64,000 nt of DNA from Prionace glauca (lineage: Eukaryota > Chordata > Chondrichthyes > Carcharhiniformes > Carcharhinidae). The DNA lies in NCBI GenBank assembly GCA_037974335.1, contig CM075760.1, positions 38,716,182 through 38,780,181 on the forward strand, given 5' to 3'. A model generated the notes under the pieces. The model saw only the letters and a list, made by a program, of their open reading frames with translations, searched no databases and was not told the DNA's origin. Below are positions 9,908 to 20,612 of the stretch, piece by piece; the first letter of the stretch is position 1; every line of letters starts with the position of its first letter. A program made the position numbers and the translations under genes.

Positions 9908-11700
9908 TAGAACATAGAACATAGAACATTCCAGCGCAGAACAGGCCCTTCGGCCCACGATGTTGCGCCGACCAGTTACAAAACAATGACCCACTAACCT
10001 AAACCAATCCCTTTTCGTCTATAAACCTATCCACAGATCTCTTAAACGCTCCCAAACTAAGCGCATTTACAACTGCAGCTGGCAGGGCATTCCAGTCCCT
10101 CACCATCCTCTGGGTAAAGAACCAACCACTGACATCAGTCCTATATCTACCCCCCCCTTAATTTAAAGTCGTGCCCCCTCGTGCTAGCTTTCTCCATCCT
10201 AGGAAAAAGGCTATCACTATCTATCCTGTCTAAACCTCTAATCATCTTATAAGGTCCCCTCTTAGCCGCCTTCTTTCCAGCGAAAACAACCCCAAATCTC
10301 TCAGTCTCTCCTCATAGGATCTCTCCTCCATACCAGGTAACATCCTGGTAAACCTCCTCTGCACCCTCTCCAAAGCCTCCACATCCTTCCTGTGATGTGG
10401 GGACCAGAACTGCACACAAAACTCCAAGTGCGGCCGCACCAGAGTTGTGTACAGTTGCATCATGACGTTGCGACTCCTAAATTAGAACCCTACAGTGCAG
10501 AAACAGGCCCTTCGGCCCATCGAGTCTGCACCGAACACAATCCCACCCAGACCCTATCCCCATATCCCTACACATTTTACCTGCTAATCCCTCTAACCTA
10601 CACAACCCAGGACAATAAAGGGCAATTTTAGCATAGCCAATGAACCTAACCCGCACATCTTTGGACTGTGGGAGGAAAGCGGAGCACCCGGAGAAAACCC
10701 ACGCAGACACGAGGAGAATGTGCAAACTCCACACAGACAGTGACCCGAGCCGGGAATCGAACCCAGGACCCTGGAGCTGTGAAGCAGCAGTACTAATCAC
10801 TGTGCTACCGTGCCGCCCAAATTCAATCCCCCTACCAATAAATGCCAAGACACCGTATGCCTTCTTAACAACCTTATCTACTTGATTCCCAACTTTCAGG
10901 GATCTATGTACACATACACCTAGATCCCTCTGCTCCTCCACATTATTCAAAGTCCTCCCGTTAGCCCTATACTCAACACATCTGTTATTCCTACCGAAAT
11001 GAATTACCTCACACTTCTCCACATTAAACTCCATCCGCCACCTCGCAGCCCAGCTCTGCAACGTTTCTAAGTCACCCTGCAAACTATGACACCCTTCCTC
11101 ACAATCTACCACACCTCCGACTTTGGTGTCATCAGCAAACTTACTAATCAACCCAACTATACCCTCAACCAGATCATTAATAAAAATTACAAACAGCAGT
11201 GGCCCCAAAACAGATCCCTGAGGCACACCACTCGTAACCGAACTCCATGACGAATATTTACCATCAACCACCACCCTCTGTCTCCTATCTGCTAGCCAAT
11301 TCCTGATCCAATTACCTAGATCACCCCCAATCCCATACATCTGCATTTTCTGCAGAAGCCTACCATGGTGAACCTTATCAAACGCCTTGCTAAAATCCAT
11401 ATACACCACATCAACTGCCTTACCCCTATCCACCTCTTTGGTCGCTTTCTCAAAGAAGTCGATAATGTTAGAAAGGCACGACCTACCCGCTACAAAACCA
11501 TGCTGACTGTCTCTAATCAATTCATTACTCTCCAAATAACTATAAACCCTGTCTCTAATTATCCTTTCCAAAACCTTACCCACCACAGAAGTAAGACTCA
11601 CCGGTCTATAATTCCCAGGGAAGTCTCTTCTCCCCTTCTTAAACAATGGAACAACATTTGCTGTCCTCCAATCTTCCGGTACTATACCATATATTTGGGG
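9908..11700 (-). mobile_element. CR1-clade LINE, family A, RT and C-terminus
   Basis: Read from 11700 to 9908 it encodes the reverse transcriptase: [58 protein letters not shown] and the catalytic FADDTK (FADD), then the C-terminal [15 protein letters not shown] region. It ends in an (ATAGAACAT)n tail. The endonuclease and ORF1 are missing, so it is 5' truncated. A V-SINE-like element splits it at 10484-10818. The RT frame is largely open upstream of the SINE, pointing to moderate age. Confidence 0.9.
10484..10818 (-). mobile_element. V-SINE-like element, tail type 1, in CR1-A
   Basis: A full-length copy flanked by a five-base AAATT direct repeat (10479-10483 and 10819-10823), as expected for a target-site duplication. 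Minus-strand order is tRNA-like head, V-SINE core, then a CR1-like 3' end (GATGGGCCGAAGGGCCTGTT...CTGTAGGGTTCTA). Confidence 0.85.
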
Positions 11701-11758
11701 TGATTGAATTGAAATTCCCTTCACCAAATTAATCATCTGCGTTGAGAAATTAAAGAAA

Positions 11759-11829
11759 GGTTCCACCGAGATTTGAACTCGGATCGCTGGATTCAAAGTC
11801 CAGAGTGCGCACCATTACACCACAGAACC
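11759..11829 (-). tRNA. tRNA-Gln (TTG)
   Basis: A 71-nt cloverleaf on the minus strand. Acceptor GGTTCTG pairs with TGGAACC (two G-T pairs). The anticodon arm is CTGGA-CTTTGAA-TCCAG with anticodon TTG, and the T arm is CCGAG-TTCAAAT-CTCGG. The sequence closely follows vertebrate tRNA-Gln. A and B boxes are intact, so it is probably transcribed by Pol III. Confidence 0.93.
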
Positions 11830-12117
11830 GAACACACCACAGAAACCTGCAAGTGATGATGCAATACTTCTGCCAGTTTGAATCAGTCCCATTCCGCAAT
11901 CGTGTCAATTACCCACAACAATTCATATTTAAAGTGTCTATGCTGGTTCCCCCATAATACTGAGTACATTACCTCCTACTGCATTAAGTTTCATTGTCGC
12001 TCATCACATACAAAGAGAATTATTGGCATCCACCTATATAAACCTTACTGCAGTAAAGCCGCTGAACAACACCAGCTTATCACAACTCTCAAGTACTATT
12101 AAATTTCATAACTGAAT

Positions 12118-12358
12118 GCGAATCTTAAACCCAAATCTGGAAATTATGTGTGTAAGTGGAAAAAGTAATATCTACTCCACTATTAGCCAGGTTTGCGTTG
12201 AGTTGAAAATGTCATGTTCAGATCGTCAAGAACAGTAAAAGCATAGGTTGCAATACTCTGACGATGGAGATGATGATACGGGGTAAAATCTGGTTAATAA
12301 TGGAGTAGATTTTATTTTTTCCACTCACACAAATATTTCCCAATTTGGGTTCAAATCT
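12118..12358. repeat. imperfect inverted repeat (hairpin) between two tRNA genes
   Basis: The left arm (about 12118-12192) and the right arm (about 12283-12358) are reverse complements over about 70 bp with scattered mismatches. Both contain the CTACTCCA.TATTA.CC and GTGTAAGTGGAAAAA-like blocks. The loop is about 90 bp. It could be a MITE-like element or a hairpin-forming relic; no transposase is visible. Confidence 0.65.
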
Positions 12359-12550
12359 GGTGCTAAATGATTTTTAAAAAACTGTCCACTGAATTAAGCA
12401 CAAAACTGTCCGACTTCCAAAGGAGTGGAGGCACTTTTCATTCAGAAAATAGTGATTAAGTTATTAACAAAGCAAGATTGTGAACGACTCATTTTAACCG
12501 GTGACATTCTGGAGAAATGGAATTCTCCCAATAAAGTTTTAGAATAACGG

Positions 12551-12623
12551 CGCCCAATGTGGGGCTCGAACCCACGACCCTGAGATTAAGAGTCTCATGC
12601 TCTACCGACTGAGCTAGTCGGGC
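12551..12623 (-). tRNA. tRNA-Lys (CTT)
   Basis: A 73-nt cloverleaf on the minus strand beginning GCCCGACTAGCTCAGTCGG, with anticodon loop ACTCTTAAT (CTT) and T arm GTGGG-TTCGAGC-CCCAC. It is near-identical to vertebrate tRNA-Lys-CTT; the lowest acceptor pair (7-66) is C-A. Likely functional. Confidence 0.93.
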
Positions 12624-13260
12624 ACATTGCATCAACGATACTTCAAATCCTAAAATAGGCAGACAGCAAATGTGCATTTCCAAATGGCATCTCGTTATTC
12701 TGATTTCAAAGTTTAAAATGTACTCGATCTACAAAATCGCCAAGGTTCCAATGCATTCCTGTCAATCATCATTAACATCATTCACATCTTCCGCTTCTTT
12801 GCCGCAGCTCCTTCTAAGCATAACAGACTCCTCTTACATCTTTCATCTTAATTATTTTTATCGGAAACATTTTGACATGACCTTCTGAACTAATGTGAAT
12901 CAGGTTTGTGTTGGAAAAACCAGCTTATTCACATCGGTGAGCTGAGTCACTTTGGCAAACACAGAGAGTGGGAGAGGCCTCAGGAGAAACAAGCCCGCCT
13001 CAAAGAGCAAACCAGTTGGCGATTTGGCAGAGGCCGAATCACCACAGATACCAGAACCTGAAATTATAAGATCGTCCAGCCACACTGACTCATTCACATC
13101 ACCGGAACCATCGCCTTGACCGCACTGGTTAGAATATGGGAAATAAGGTCATAAGTGGGCCAATTGGCCCCTCGAGCATTCTCAGCTGCTCAGTAAGAAT
13201 ATCCTCAACTTTTACACTATTCTGTTTACTTTCCAGTAGCATCTTAATCTGGTGAATATG
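12624..13260. other. no gene recognised
   Basis: AT-rich spacer downstream of tRNA-Lys; nothing recognisable on either strand. Confidence 0.4.
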
Positions 13261-13261
13261 T

Positions 13262-13400
13262 AAATAAAGTGAATATCCCTGGAGGATGATGGTTTAAATC
13301 TGAAACGTTAACTCTGTTTTTCTCCAGACTTGTTGAGTTGATCCAGCATTTCCTGTTTTTATTTCAGATTTCAATACCCGCAATGTTATTCTTTTATTAC
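13262..13400 (+). mobile_element. unnamed interspersed repeat (cysteine-free, GAAACGTTAACTC type)
   Basis: Contains the blocks AATCTGAAACGTTAACTCTG, TCCAGCATTTCCTGTTTT and TTTCAGATTTCAATA. Related stretches lie at 24.5, 28.6, 55.1 and 58.7 kb in both orientations, so this is a dispersed repeat, probably a SINE or LINE 3' end. I cannot name the family. Confidence 0.5.
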
Positions 13401-13970
13401 CTGATGAATAAATAACAACATTTGTTCATCTGGGACTATGGTGACTTTATTTGCCCTGATCTTATTAAATGGTGGACTTTGTCTTACTCCATTTATTCTG
13501 TTTCCTGGCAACACCAAATATGACGTCAACTGCTTCCTCTGGCAGCGCTGATGACAAGTTTATGTCACTAAATTCAGCATGGCAAATAACTGTGGGAGAG
13601 TGTGTTAGAATCACACCACTGCCAAATGTTAATTTGTTTTAAAGGTCATGGAATACATTTTGTTGTTCAAATGAACAAAAGAACAATGCAACAGAATGTA
13701 TCATTGCTCATTTTAACAGGAGGAAGTAGCAGGGGCAAGGTGGATACAGATTGATGTGGACAAGAGACAGGTTTGTGGAACTAGTTTAATTTCTCCTCCA
13801 GGAGGCCGAATTTGTTTCGAGTCGTGCTATCGCCGTGTATCCATAATGTACTGATTATCATGCCCATCTTTGAATTTCTAAGCCATTCGGATTTCAGGAT
13901 TTGCCACCAACATTAACTGACATTCGGAGAATTTTCTGCATCATCTAATTCTAAACTTAGGAATCACTGG
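13401..13970. other. no gene recognised
   Basis: No protein-like frame or repeat was recognised in this AT-rich spacer. Confidence 0.35.
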
Positions 13971-13974
13971 GCAA

Positions 13975-14210
13975 AAATTCTCCAGAAGGAAGAGCGATAT
14001 CTAGTTTCTTCTTGAAAACACACAACGTTTTGGCCTCAACTACTTTCTTGTGGTAGTGAATTCCATGACTTCGCTACTCTCTGGATGAAGAAATCTCTGC
14101 TCAGCTCAGTCCCAAAAGGTTTAAACCTAACCTTCAAACTGCCACTCTTAGTTCTAGACTCCCCCACTATTGGGAAAATTCTTTCTGGATCTATTCTGTC
14201 TAATCCTCGA
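13975..14210 (-). mobile_element. CR1-clade LINE 3' fragment
   Basis: The minus-strand translation retains GSLKVRFKPFGTELSRDFFIQRVAKSWNSLP, the CR1 ORF2 C-terminal block. It lies tail-to-head against a plus-strand CR1 piece. Confidence 0.75.
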
Positions 14211-14995
14211 GAGGGAGCACAGCGAAGATTTAACAGGGATTTTTGGGATAGTAGATTTGTCAAATGAAGAGTGACTAAATCGGTAAGGATTGTATTCACC
14301 GGAGTTTCGAAGGCTGAGAGTGGATATCATAAAGTCTTTTAAAATCCTAACAGAGTTAAGCAGTGAAGATTCAGAAAGAATGTTCCGAGTGATGGAGGAG
14401 TACAGAACTTGGCATGGTAGCAAAGTAGTTAGCACTGTCTGTGTGGAGTTAGCACATTCTTCTCGTGTCTGCGTGGGTTTCCTCCGGGTGCTCCGGTTTT
14501 CTCCCACAGTCCAAAGATGTGTGGGTTAGGTTGATTGGCCATGCTAAAAAATTGCCCTTAGCGTCTTGAGATGCGTAGTTAGAGGGATTAATGGGTAAAT
14601 ATTGGGGATATGGGGGCACGGCCTGGGTGGGATTGTAGTCGGTGCAGACTCGATGGGCCAAATGGCCTTTTTCTGAACTGTAGGGTTTTTATGATTCTAA
14701 CTAGGGGTCATAGTTTGAAGAAAGAGGGGTTAGCCTATTAGAAATGAAATGGGAAGAAATTTCTTCAGCCGAAGGGTGGTGAACGTATAGAATTCACTAC
14801 CACTATTTGAGACTAAAACGTTTTCCGATTTCAAGAAGAAAATAGATCTAGCTCTTGGGACTGAAGGGATCAAAGCATATGAGGGGAAAGAGGAATCAGG
14901 ATATTAAATTTGATGATCAACCATGTTCAAAATGAATGGCGGAGCAGGCTCTATGGGCTGAATGGCGTATTCCTGCTTCTATGTGTCGATGTAAT
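14211..14995 (+). mobile_element. old CR1-clade LINE 3' end split by a SINE
   Basis: Plus-strand CR1 C-terminus and tail (14211-14410 and 14701-14995), ending with the GGCGGAGCAGGCTCTATGGG.TGAATGGCGTATTCCTGC-type terminus. A V-SINE-like element occupies the middle. Several in-frame stops show age. Confidence 0.75.
14412..14700 (+). mobile_element. V-SINE-like element, tail type 1
   Basis: Head GCAAAGTAGTTAGCACTG, core with GTGGGTTTCCTCCGGGTGC and CACAGTCCAAAGATGTG, then the CR1-like tail GATGGGCCAAATGGCC...TATGATTCTAA. Inserted in the CR1 fragment around it. Confidence 0.82.
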
Positions 14996-15097
14996 CCTCC
15001 TGAAATTTTATTAGTTTCTGTGAGATCTCATTTCACTCTTTTGAACTCTAATAAATATAATTCTAACTGATTTATTCTCTACTGAAATGACAAAACT

Positions 15098-15385
15098 AAC
15101 ATCCCAAGAAACAGCCTGGTAAACCTTCTCTGCAATCCCTCTGAAGCGCGGACATCCTTTCTCGGATGAGGACGTCAAAGCTACACACAATACTCCAGGT
15201 GTGGCCCCAACAATGCCCGATAGAATTGCAGCAAAACATCCCTATTCCTGTACTCAAACCCTCTTGCTATGAAGGTTAGCAAATCATTTTTCTTCTTTAC
15301 TGCCTGCTGTAACCGCACAATTACTTTCAGCGACTCACGGACGAGGACATCAGGTTCTGGCTGAGTATCCATCTCTCACATGCTC
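15098..15385 (-). mobile_element. CR1-clade LINE fragment
   Basis: The minus-strand frame encodes LVRESLKVIVRLQQAV, LTFIARGFEYRNRDVLLQFYRALLGPHLEYCV, the CR1 post-RT region. It ends directly before the V6 relic. Confidence 0.75.
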
Positions 15386-15394
15386 TATCACTTT

Positions 15395-15570
15395 GGGGGG
15401 ATAACAAACTTCAAGCCCAAATTTTGACAACAAAGTTTAGTAAAACTACCAAGATCACTGAGGTAATGATTAACCAAGTCCTGATCTCCGACACCGCTGT
15501 TTATTTCAATCCCATGAGTCCCCACACTGCTGCAGAGATGTCGCGGGTCCCAGTCAAAATTCCACAGTGA
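15395..15570 (+). pseudogene. V6, FR3-only TCR V relic
   Basis: The frame from about 15399 reads DNKLQAQILTTKFSKTTKIT, then LISDTAVYFNPMSP directly before heptamer CACACTG (15533-15539). The second cysteine is replaced by Asn. The region where a nonamer should lie (about 15563-15571) reads GTCAAAATT, so the RSS is decayed. The heptamer and surrounding residues tie it to the V4/V10 family. No FR1, FR2 or leader remains; a CR1 fragment sits where they would be. Confidence 0.7.
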
Positions 15571-15587
15571 CAACTCCAGAGACTGAG

Positions 15588-15603
15588 CAGCAGAGGGCGC
15601 TCT
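15588..15603 (+). promoter_or_regulatory. CTCF-like motif beside V6
   Basis: AGCAGCAGAGGGCGCT matches the CTCF core closely and lies about 20 bp past the decayed nonamer, the same relation as in V2 and V11. Confidence 0.5.
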
Positions 15604-16060
15604 CACACCGGTGAAGAGCAGCAATAATTCACTGAGCGGTGTGGGAGCCAGAGGGATCTTTCTCAATGTGCAAATAATACAAAACATAACTATAGATTGT
15701 GAGGTTCACTCATAGAACTATATTACTTTATGATTTCAATTTGCAACATATTAAAAATAGATTGCACAAGTACATCTGTGGAATCTTAATTGTTTAGATG
15801 TTAATTGTCCTTGTTCCTTTCAATTTATTTTCCCACTCAGTCCCTTCCTGCCTCTCGTTTCCACTTTTTACCTGTAATTGCTTTGCTTTTTTTCCCAAAT
15901 TTAGTTCAACGATTCAGAACCTAATTTTCTGCTCGGCATCTTAATCACTCCGGCAAAATTCCACTGAGCCACAAAAGGAAACTGTCAGGCGAGGCCAATG
16001 AATAACAAAGATTCTCTCCCTTTCTGTCCACCGCCATCGGAACATTTCTCCGAATAGGCA
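15604..16060. other. no gene recognised
   Basis: AT-rich spacer; nothing recognised. Confidence 0.35.
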
Positions 16061-16064
16061 CCAT

Positions 16065-16195
16065 TGGGTGGCACGTTGCCTCACAGCGCCGGAGCCTCTG
16101 GTCACTGCCTCTGTGGAGTTTGCACTTTCTCGTCTGGGTTCCCCTCACAGTCCAAAGTTAGGTTGATCGGCCATACTAAATTGCCCTTTAGTGTT
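16065..16195 (+). mobile_element. V-SINE-like fragment
   Basis: Head and core only: GGGTGGCACGTTGCCTCACA, GTGGAGTTTGCACTTTCTCG, CAGTCCAAAGTTAGGTTGAT and ACTAAATTGCCC. The 3' tail is lost. Confidence 0.65.
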
Positions 16196-16199
16196 AGGG

Positions 16200-16937
16200 A
16201 AACTAGTAGGGCCAAGATAAAGTGGCCAATAATCATTAAAAAAACACTCGCATTGTAGCAGGATTGAAGTCTGATATTGATCAGAGACCAGAGCGAGTGA
16301 GAGAAGGTGTGTCTGATGTGGAAAAGGATATGAAAATGTGAATGAAGCCCCATTTTGAGAGCTGTTTTCTGAATTATTACACTGTAATAATTTCAGCACC
16401 ATATTCATTTCTTTTATGAATGGAAGCGACGCAAAGGTTTTCCTAGCCTGCTGGTATTGAATTGGAGGTAATGAGGACAAGCTTTACAAATCCTCAGGAG
16501 ACTGTATATCTGCTATCTGAACTTTCCTCTCGTGTTTTGAACACACGGTTGTCGAGTTACGAGAAGTGCTGACATTATTATCTCTTAAACAAATCCCAAA
16601 CTCCGAGGGTCATGGCTCATTGAATACACGATAACTAATCCGATTGAAGTTAGTAATTTTAAACAGAGGTGCCATTGAGAGACATTACGTTAGTGGAAAT
16701 GTGAAAACTTCAAGATTGTTCCACGGAATGTACAGTGACAGCCAGTACCTTTGTCCAAAGTGGCAGGTATACTTTTTAAGCACATCACCACAAACACATA
16801 TCCCTTCCTTTGAACTATGTTGGGAAGGATTCCATAACTGATTATCAGACCCTGATAATGGGCCATGATCACTGAACGGCGGTAGAACCGCTCCTTCCTT
16901 CACCAACAAATACGAGCTTTACCCTTGAATTTACCAT
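16200..16937. other. no gene recognised
   Basis: No protein-like frame or nameable repeat. Confidence 0.35.
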
Positions 16938-17932
16938 TTATTTACCATTTATATAGATGATCTGGAGGAGGGAACCGAGTGCAGGGTGTCGAAATTTGCT
17001 GATGACACCAAGATTGGGGGAAAGGCAAATTGTGAAGAGGGTGTGGAGAGTCTGCAGAAGGATCTAGATAGGCTGGGCGAATGGGCCAGGAAATGGCAAA
17101 TGGAATTTAATGTTGGCAAGTGTGAGGTGGTCCACTTTGGTAGGAAGAATGGTAGGAAGGACTATTACTTACGGGGCGAAAAACTGCAGCAGGCGACGGT
17201 GCAGAGGGACCTCGGGGTCGTTGTGCATGAGTCGCAAAAACCCAGCTTGCAGGTGCAGCAGGTGGTCAGGAAGGCGAATGGGATGCTGGCCTTCATAGCG
17301 AGGGGGATTGAATATAAAAGTAGGGAGGTCTTGCTGCAGCTGTATAGGGCATTGGGGAGGCCGCAGCTGGAGTACTATGTGCAGTTTTGGGCGCCGCACC
17401 TGCGCAAGGATATTTTGGTCCTGGAGGGAGTGCAGAGGAGGTTTACTAGGCTGATACCGGAGTTGAGGGGATTGAGCTATGAGGAGAGGCTGAATAAACT
17501 AGGCTTGTACTCGTTAGAGTTTAGAAGAATGAGGGGAGATCTCATTGAGACGTATAAGATGATGAATGGGATGGATAGGATAGAGGTGGAGAGGCTCTTC
17601 CCGCTCAAAAAAGACAGTAGGACTAGGGGGCACAGCCTTAAGGTAAAGGGGAGGCGGTTTAGAACAGAGTTGAGGAGGAACTTCTTCACTCAAAGGGTGG
17701 TGAATCTCTGGGATTCTCTGCCCGTTGAAGTGGTGGAGGCTGCCTCGCTAAATATTTTTAAGAAACGGGTTGATGGGTTTTTGATAAGAGAAGGGATTAA
17801 GGGTTATGGGGAGAGGGCGGGAAGGTGGAGCTGAGCCACGACAGATCAGCCATGATCTTATTGAATGGTGGGGCAGGCGCGAAAGGCCAGATGGCCTACT
17901 CCTGCTCCTATTTCTTATGTTCTTATGAATTG
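16938..17932 (+). mobile_element. CR1-clade LINE, family B, 5'-truncated
   Basis: One continuous frame of 282 codons (16986-17834) runs from the RT catalytic FADDTK through LGEWARKWQMEFNVGKCEV, VVRKANGMLAFIARGIEYKS, RRFTRLIPELRGLSYEERLN and FFTQRVVNLWDSLP to the C-terminus. The 3' UTR and TTCTTATG tail follow. No stops in the remaining frame means a recent insertion. Truncation at about 16938 removed everything upstream of the RT palm. Confidence 0.92.
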
Positions 17933-18281
17933 GGAGTTTCTCTTCGAACGGCAGGGTCGCTGACAATGTGGAGAGTCAATCAATCACTCCGACATAAAAT
18001 GCAATAAGTGTTCAATAATTGTCTCAGTGTTGCCTGAGGGGAATCTCGCAGTCAAGGCTGAGCCGATGGTAAAGTTTAAACGGACTGATCCTGAATGAAC
18101 CAAATCCTGGAGCAAGCCTGAGTTTGGCGGTCACAATAATCAGAATCGTGTTTAACTGTCACCATCTGCTGTGGAAAACGGAAATATTCCTTCCATAAAG
18201 CACTGACTGTTCCCCAGCTCTGAGTGTTTCCAACCATTGGCAGCCAGCCACTGGCAGCCAGCTCACCAGCCCGCCTATTCT

Positions 18282-18291
18282 CAATGTCACT
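18282..18291 (-). promoter_or_regulatory. decamer-like element upstream of V7
   Basis: The minus strand reads AGTGACATTG, eight of ten matching the AGTGAYRTCA decamer, about 120 bp before the V7 start codon. A weak call. Confidence 0.3.
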
Positions 18292-18408
18292 GGGAACATC
18301 AGGAAGTGAAGTGAAAACATCCTGAGACTCACAGCAGATTACTGAGGGCGGGGTTTAGAACATGTCTTCAAAATCCCCAACTCCTCTTCTGCAGAGCAGA
18401 CAGAGACA

Positions 18409-18871
18409 ATGCGGCTGCTCAGCATCTGGGTTGTGTGGGCAATATTTCTGACAGGTAAATGTGGACCAAACACATTTCAACTTTGTTTTTTACATTTTTG
18501 AAACATGATGTAAAACAAAATTTTCAACAGGCGCCTGTCAGATCTTTTTATATTTGTTTTTCAGATCTGATTTATGGAGATTCTGTCACTCAGTCGCCTT
18601 CCTCAGGTGTTAGGACAGAAGGAGAAGCGGTGACTTTAAATTGTAAATATGATACTGAACAGAGCTCCTACGTTCTTTACTGGTACCGGCAGCACCCAGA
18701 CTCACAGCCTGAGTATATACTGGGGAAAGACTCGGGAGGCAGTGAAGATAAAGCCGATTTTGCCAAAAGCCGTTTCTCTGTTGAGCTCCAGACTGAGAAT
18801 AAATTCACCAGTTTAACTGTCCGGGGTCTGAAGCTGGCTGACGCCGCTGTGTATTACTGCGCTTTCAGACT
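18409..18871 (+). CDS. T-cell receptor V segment V7 (alpha/delta type), intact
   Basis: The leader exon 18409-18454 encodes MRLLSIWVVWAIFLT, with donor GTAAAT. The V exon 18565-18871 follows acceptor TTTTTCAG, in phase 1. The domain shows YGDSVTQSPSS, the first cysteine in LNCKYD, LYWYRQHPDSQPEYIL, RFSVELQ and DAAVYYCAFRL before a consensus RSS. It is open throughout. The frame happens to remain open past the RSS to 19391, but that tail is unspliced flank and not protein. It is most like V8 and V9 in the leader-exon junction and in the GD.V.Q start. V domain of a TCR chain; class inferred. Confidence 0.9.
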
Positions 18872-18910
18872 CACAGTGACAGAAACCAAGCTCAGCCCTG
18901 TACAAAAACT
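18872..18910 (+). promoter_or_regulatory. 23-bp-spacer RSS of V7
   Basis: Heptamer CACAGTG (18872-18878), 23-bp spacer, nonamer ACAAAAACT (18902-18910). Confidence 0.95.
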
Positions 18911-20450
18911 GTTCTTCTTTTTACTGCAGAATGCAGCTGCTATCTGTTGTCGCTTGTGTAAAATCGCGGTCGGTGTAGCCACAATGCGCAGAGAAAGGAA
19001 ACCAAAGCAATTTCGAATGAAACTGTTCCCAGGAGCACAAACACAAACAAACTGCCGATTTCAATCCGACAAACAGATCAGCTCAGAGTCATATTTGAAG
19101 ATACCGGTTCTAATCCCGGCCTTTAATAACTTGTTCTCTGTCCTCAGGATGTTCATGCCTCACTTCCGTCTGTGTCTCTGGTTCTGTGAGACCACTTGGT
19201 GGCGACCTGGTGCTGACATGGAAAGAAAAGGCTACAGTCATATCTTGATAGGGGAACGGCCGCACTTTCAGAGACTGGGGGAGGTGGAGGAGGTGGTCGG
19301 GGAAAGTAATCCTGATCTGTGTATTATCATCGGAAAAATTTGCATTGTTAGTGCTGACAGAAACCACAGCAGCCTCCGGGAAACATTCTGAAACTCAGTG
19401 GGCACGGGGGAAAATCCACTTGGGGTTGGTTTAAAGATCACAGTCACCGCTTTGCGAAATCTGTTCAACGCGTATAAGTTTTCTCTTATTCGGCAACACA
19501 CACTGTTTAAATAATCTGTGTGAGCAGGCCGCGGTCAAAAGCTCCAGAAAACTGCGAGGGGATACGGAGAGATGATTGTTCAATGTTACAGTCACGGAAA
19601 ACACATCGAAAGGAAAAAAAGCACATTGAAGTAATGAAATTTATGAAGATTGCTGTCAGTATAACTGTACACTGGAGTTAACTAATACCATTCCGTAAAT
19701 GTTCTTGACGTTATTTTAGTTTTGAGGCTGCTGGTGACTCAGACTTTCGAGGCGGAACTTTTGATTTTGTTTTGCAATGCGAGCGCTGTTTGGAACTTCC
19801 TGTGTGGGATTTTCGTCCTGAATCTGTTACTTCTCTACTGGCTGTGTAGCTCAGAAATGCCGTATCAGAGAAAACATCTCCGTGATATTTCAAGGGACCG
19901 TTTTGTACCTTTTGTGAAAATCAGCAGAGATCTTGTCTTGTACGTTTGGAGACATTTTTCAGCCCTCAGAAAAAGAGAGAATCTGGAGAATGTATCCACA
20001 AGATAGATCGCATCAGACCCGAACAGAGGAGTTAAATGTGAGGCTCACTTCAACTAAGCAATTAGATGTAAACCTTTAACGTTTATTTGATAAACCAACC
20101 TTTTTAGCATACACTAAATTTGGGAGTTTCACCTATTCACTTTCGTAGTATTTCCCCGCTCTGTTTGATATGTCTCTATCACCGGAAAAATCTTAAATCA
20201 TCTTCCCAATTGACCCCCGTCTCAAACTCAGTCTGATTAATGACAGTGACTCAAATACTCGGAACATCTTCATCCACATTCAACACTTGCATTTCCTTCT
20301 TCAAAGCGATTTCTTCCAGGTCAATTGAAGGTAAAAATGTCTCTTAGCTCAATTAGGATCAACCTAGCTGTGTTTACTCGCCTCGCTCTGAACAGCAGAG
20401 TGTATGGTCAATGTCTCAGTTCTCTCTAATCAACAATTGTGTTGAAGTCA
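18911..20450. other. no gene recognised
   Basis: Spacer between V7 and V8. Short open frames in it have no domain signal, and I see no RSS or J-like FGXG motif. Confidence 0.4.
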
Positions 20451-20451
20451 A

Positions 20452-20535
20452 TGACGTCAGGCCAATCAGATCCAGTGATTTCAGCTCTTCCTGCCGTACG
20501 TCCTGTAGGAAGTGACATCAGACCAGCCTCAGCCA
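20452..20535 (+). promoter_or_regulatory. V8 promoter: CRE, CCAAT boxes and V decamer
   Basis: TGACGTCA (20452-20459), CCAAT (20462-20466), AGTGACATCA (20511-20520, an exact match to the AGTGAYRTCA decamer known from V-beta promoters) and a second CCAAT near 20532 lie 80-160 bp before the V8 start codon. This is the clearest V promoter in the window. Confidence 0.6.
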
Positions 20536-20612
20536 ATGGTCTCAGCCTTGTCTTGTTCGATATTCTGAGCTTTGGGAGACACAAGAGTCTCTGGAATCCA
20601 GGAACAGCAGCA

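Noticed and set aside
18459-19391. 310-codon open frame covering V7 and beyond
   Set aside because: It starts in the leader intron and runs past the RSS. The real unit is the spliced leader plus V exon; the remainder is chance open flank.
19722-20006. 94-codon frame with a hydrophobic stretch downstream of V7
   Set aside because: It has no splice-site pattern, RSS or domain resemblance; taken as a chance frame.
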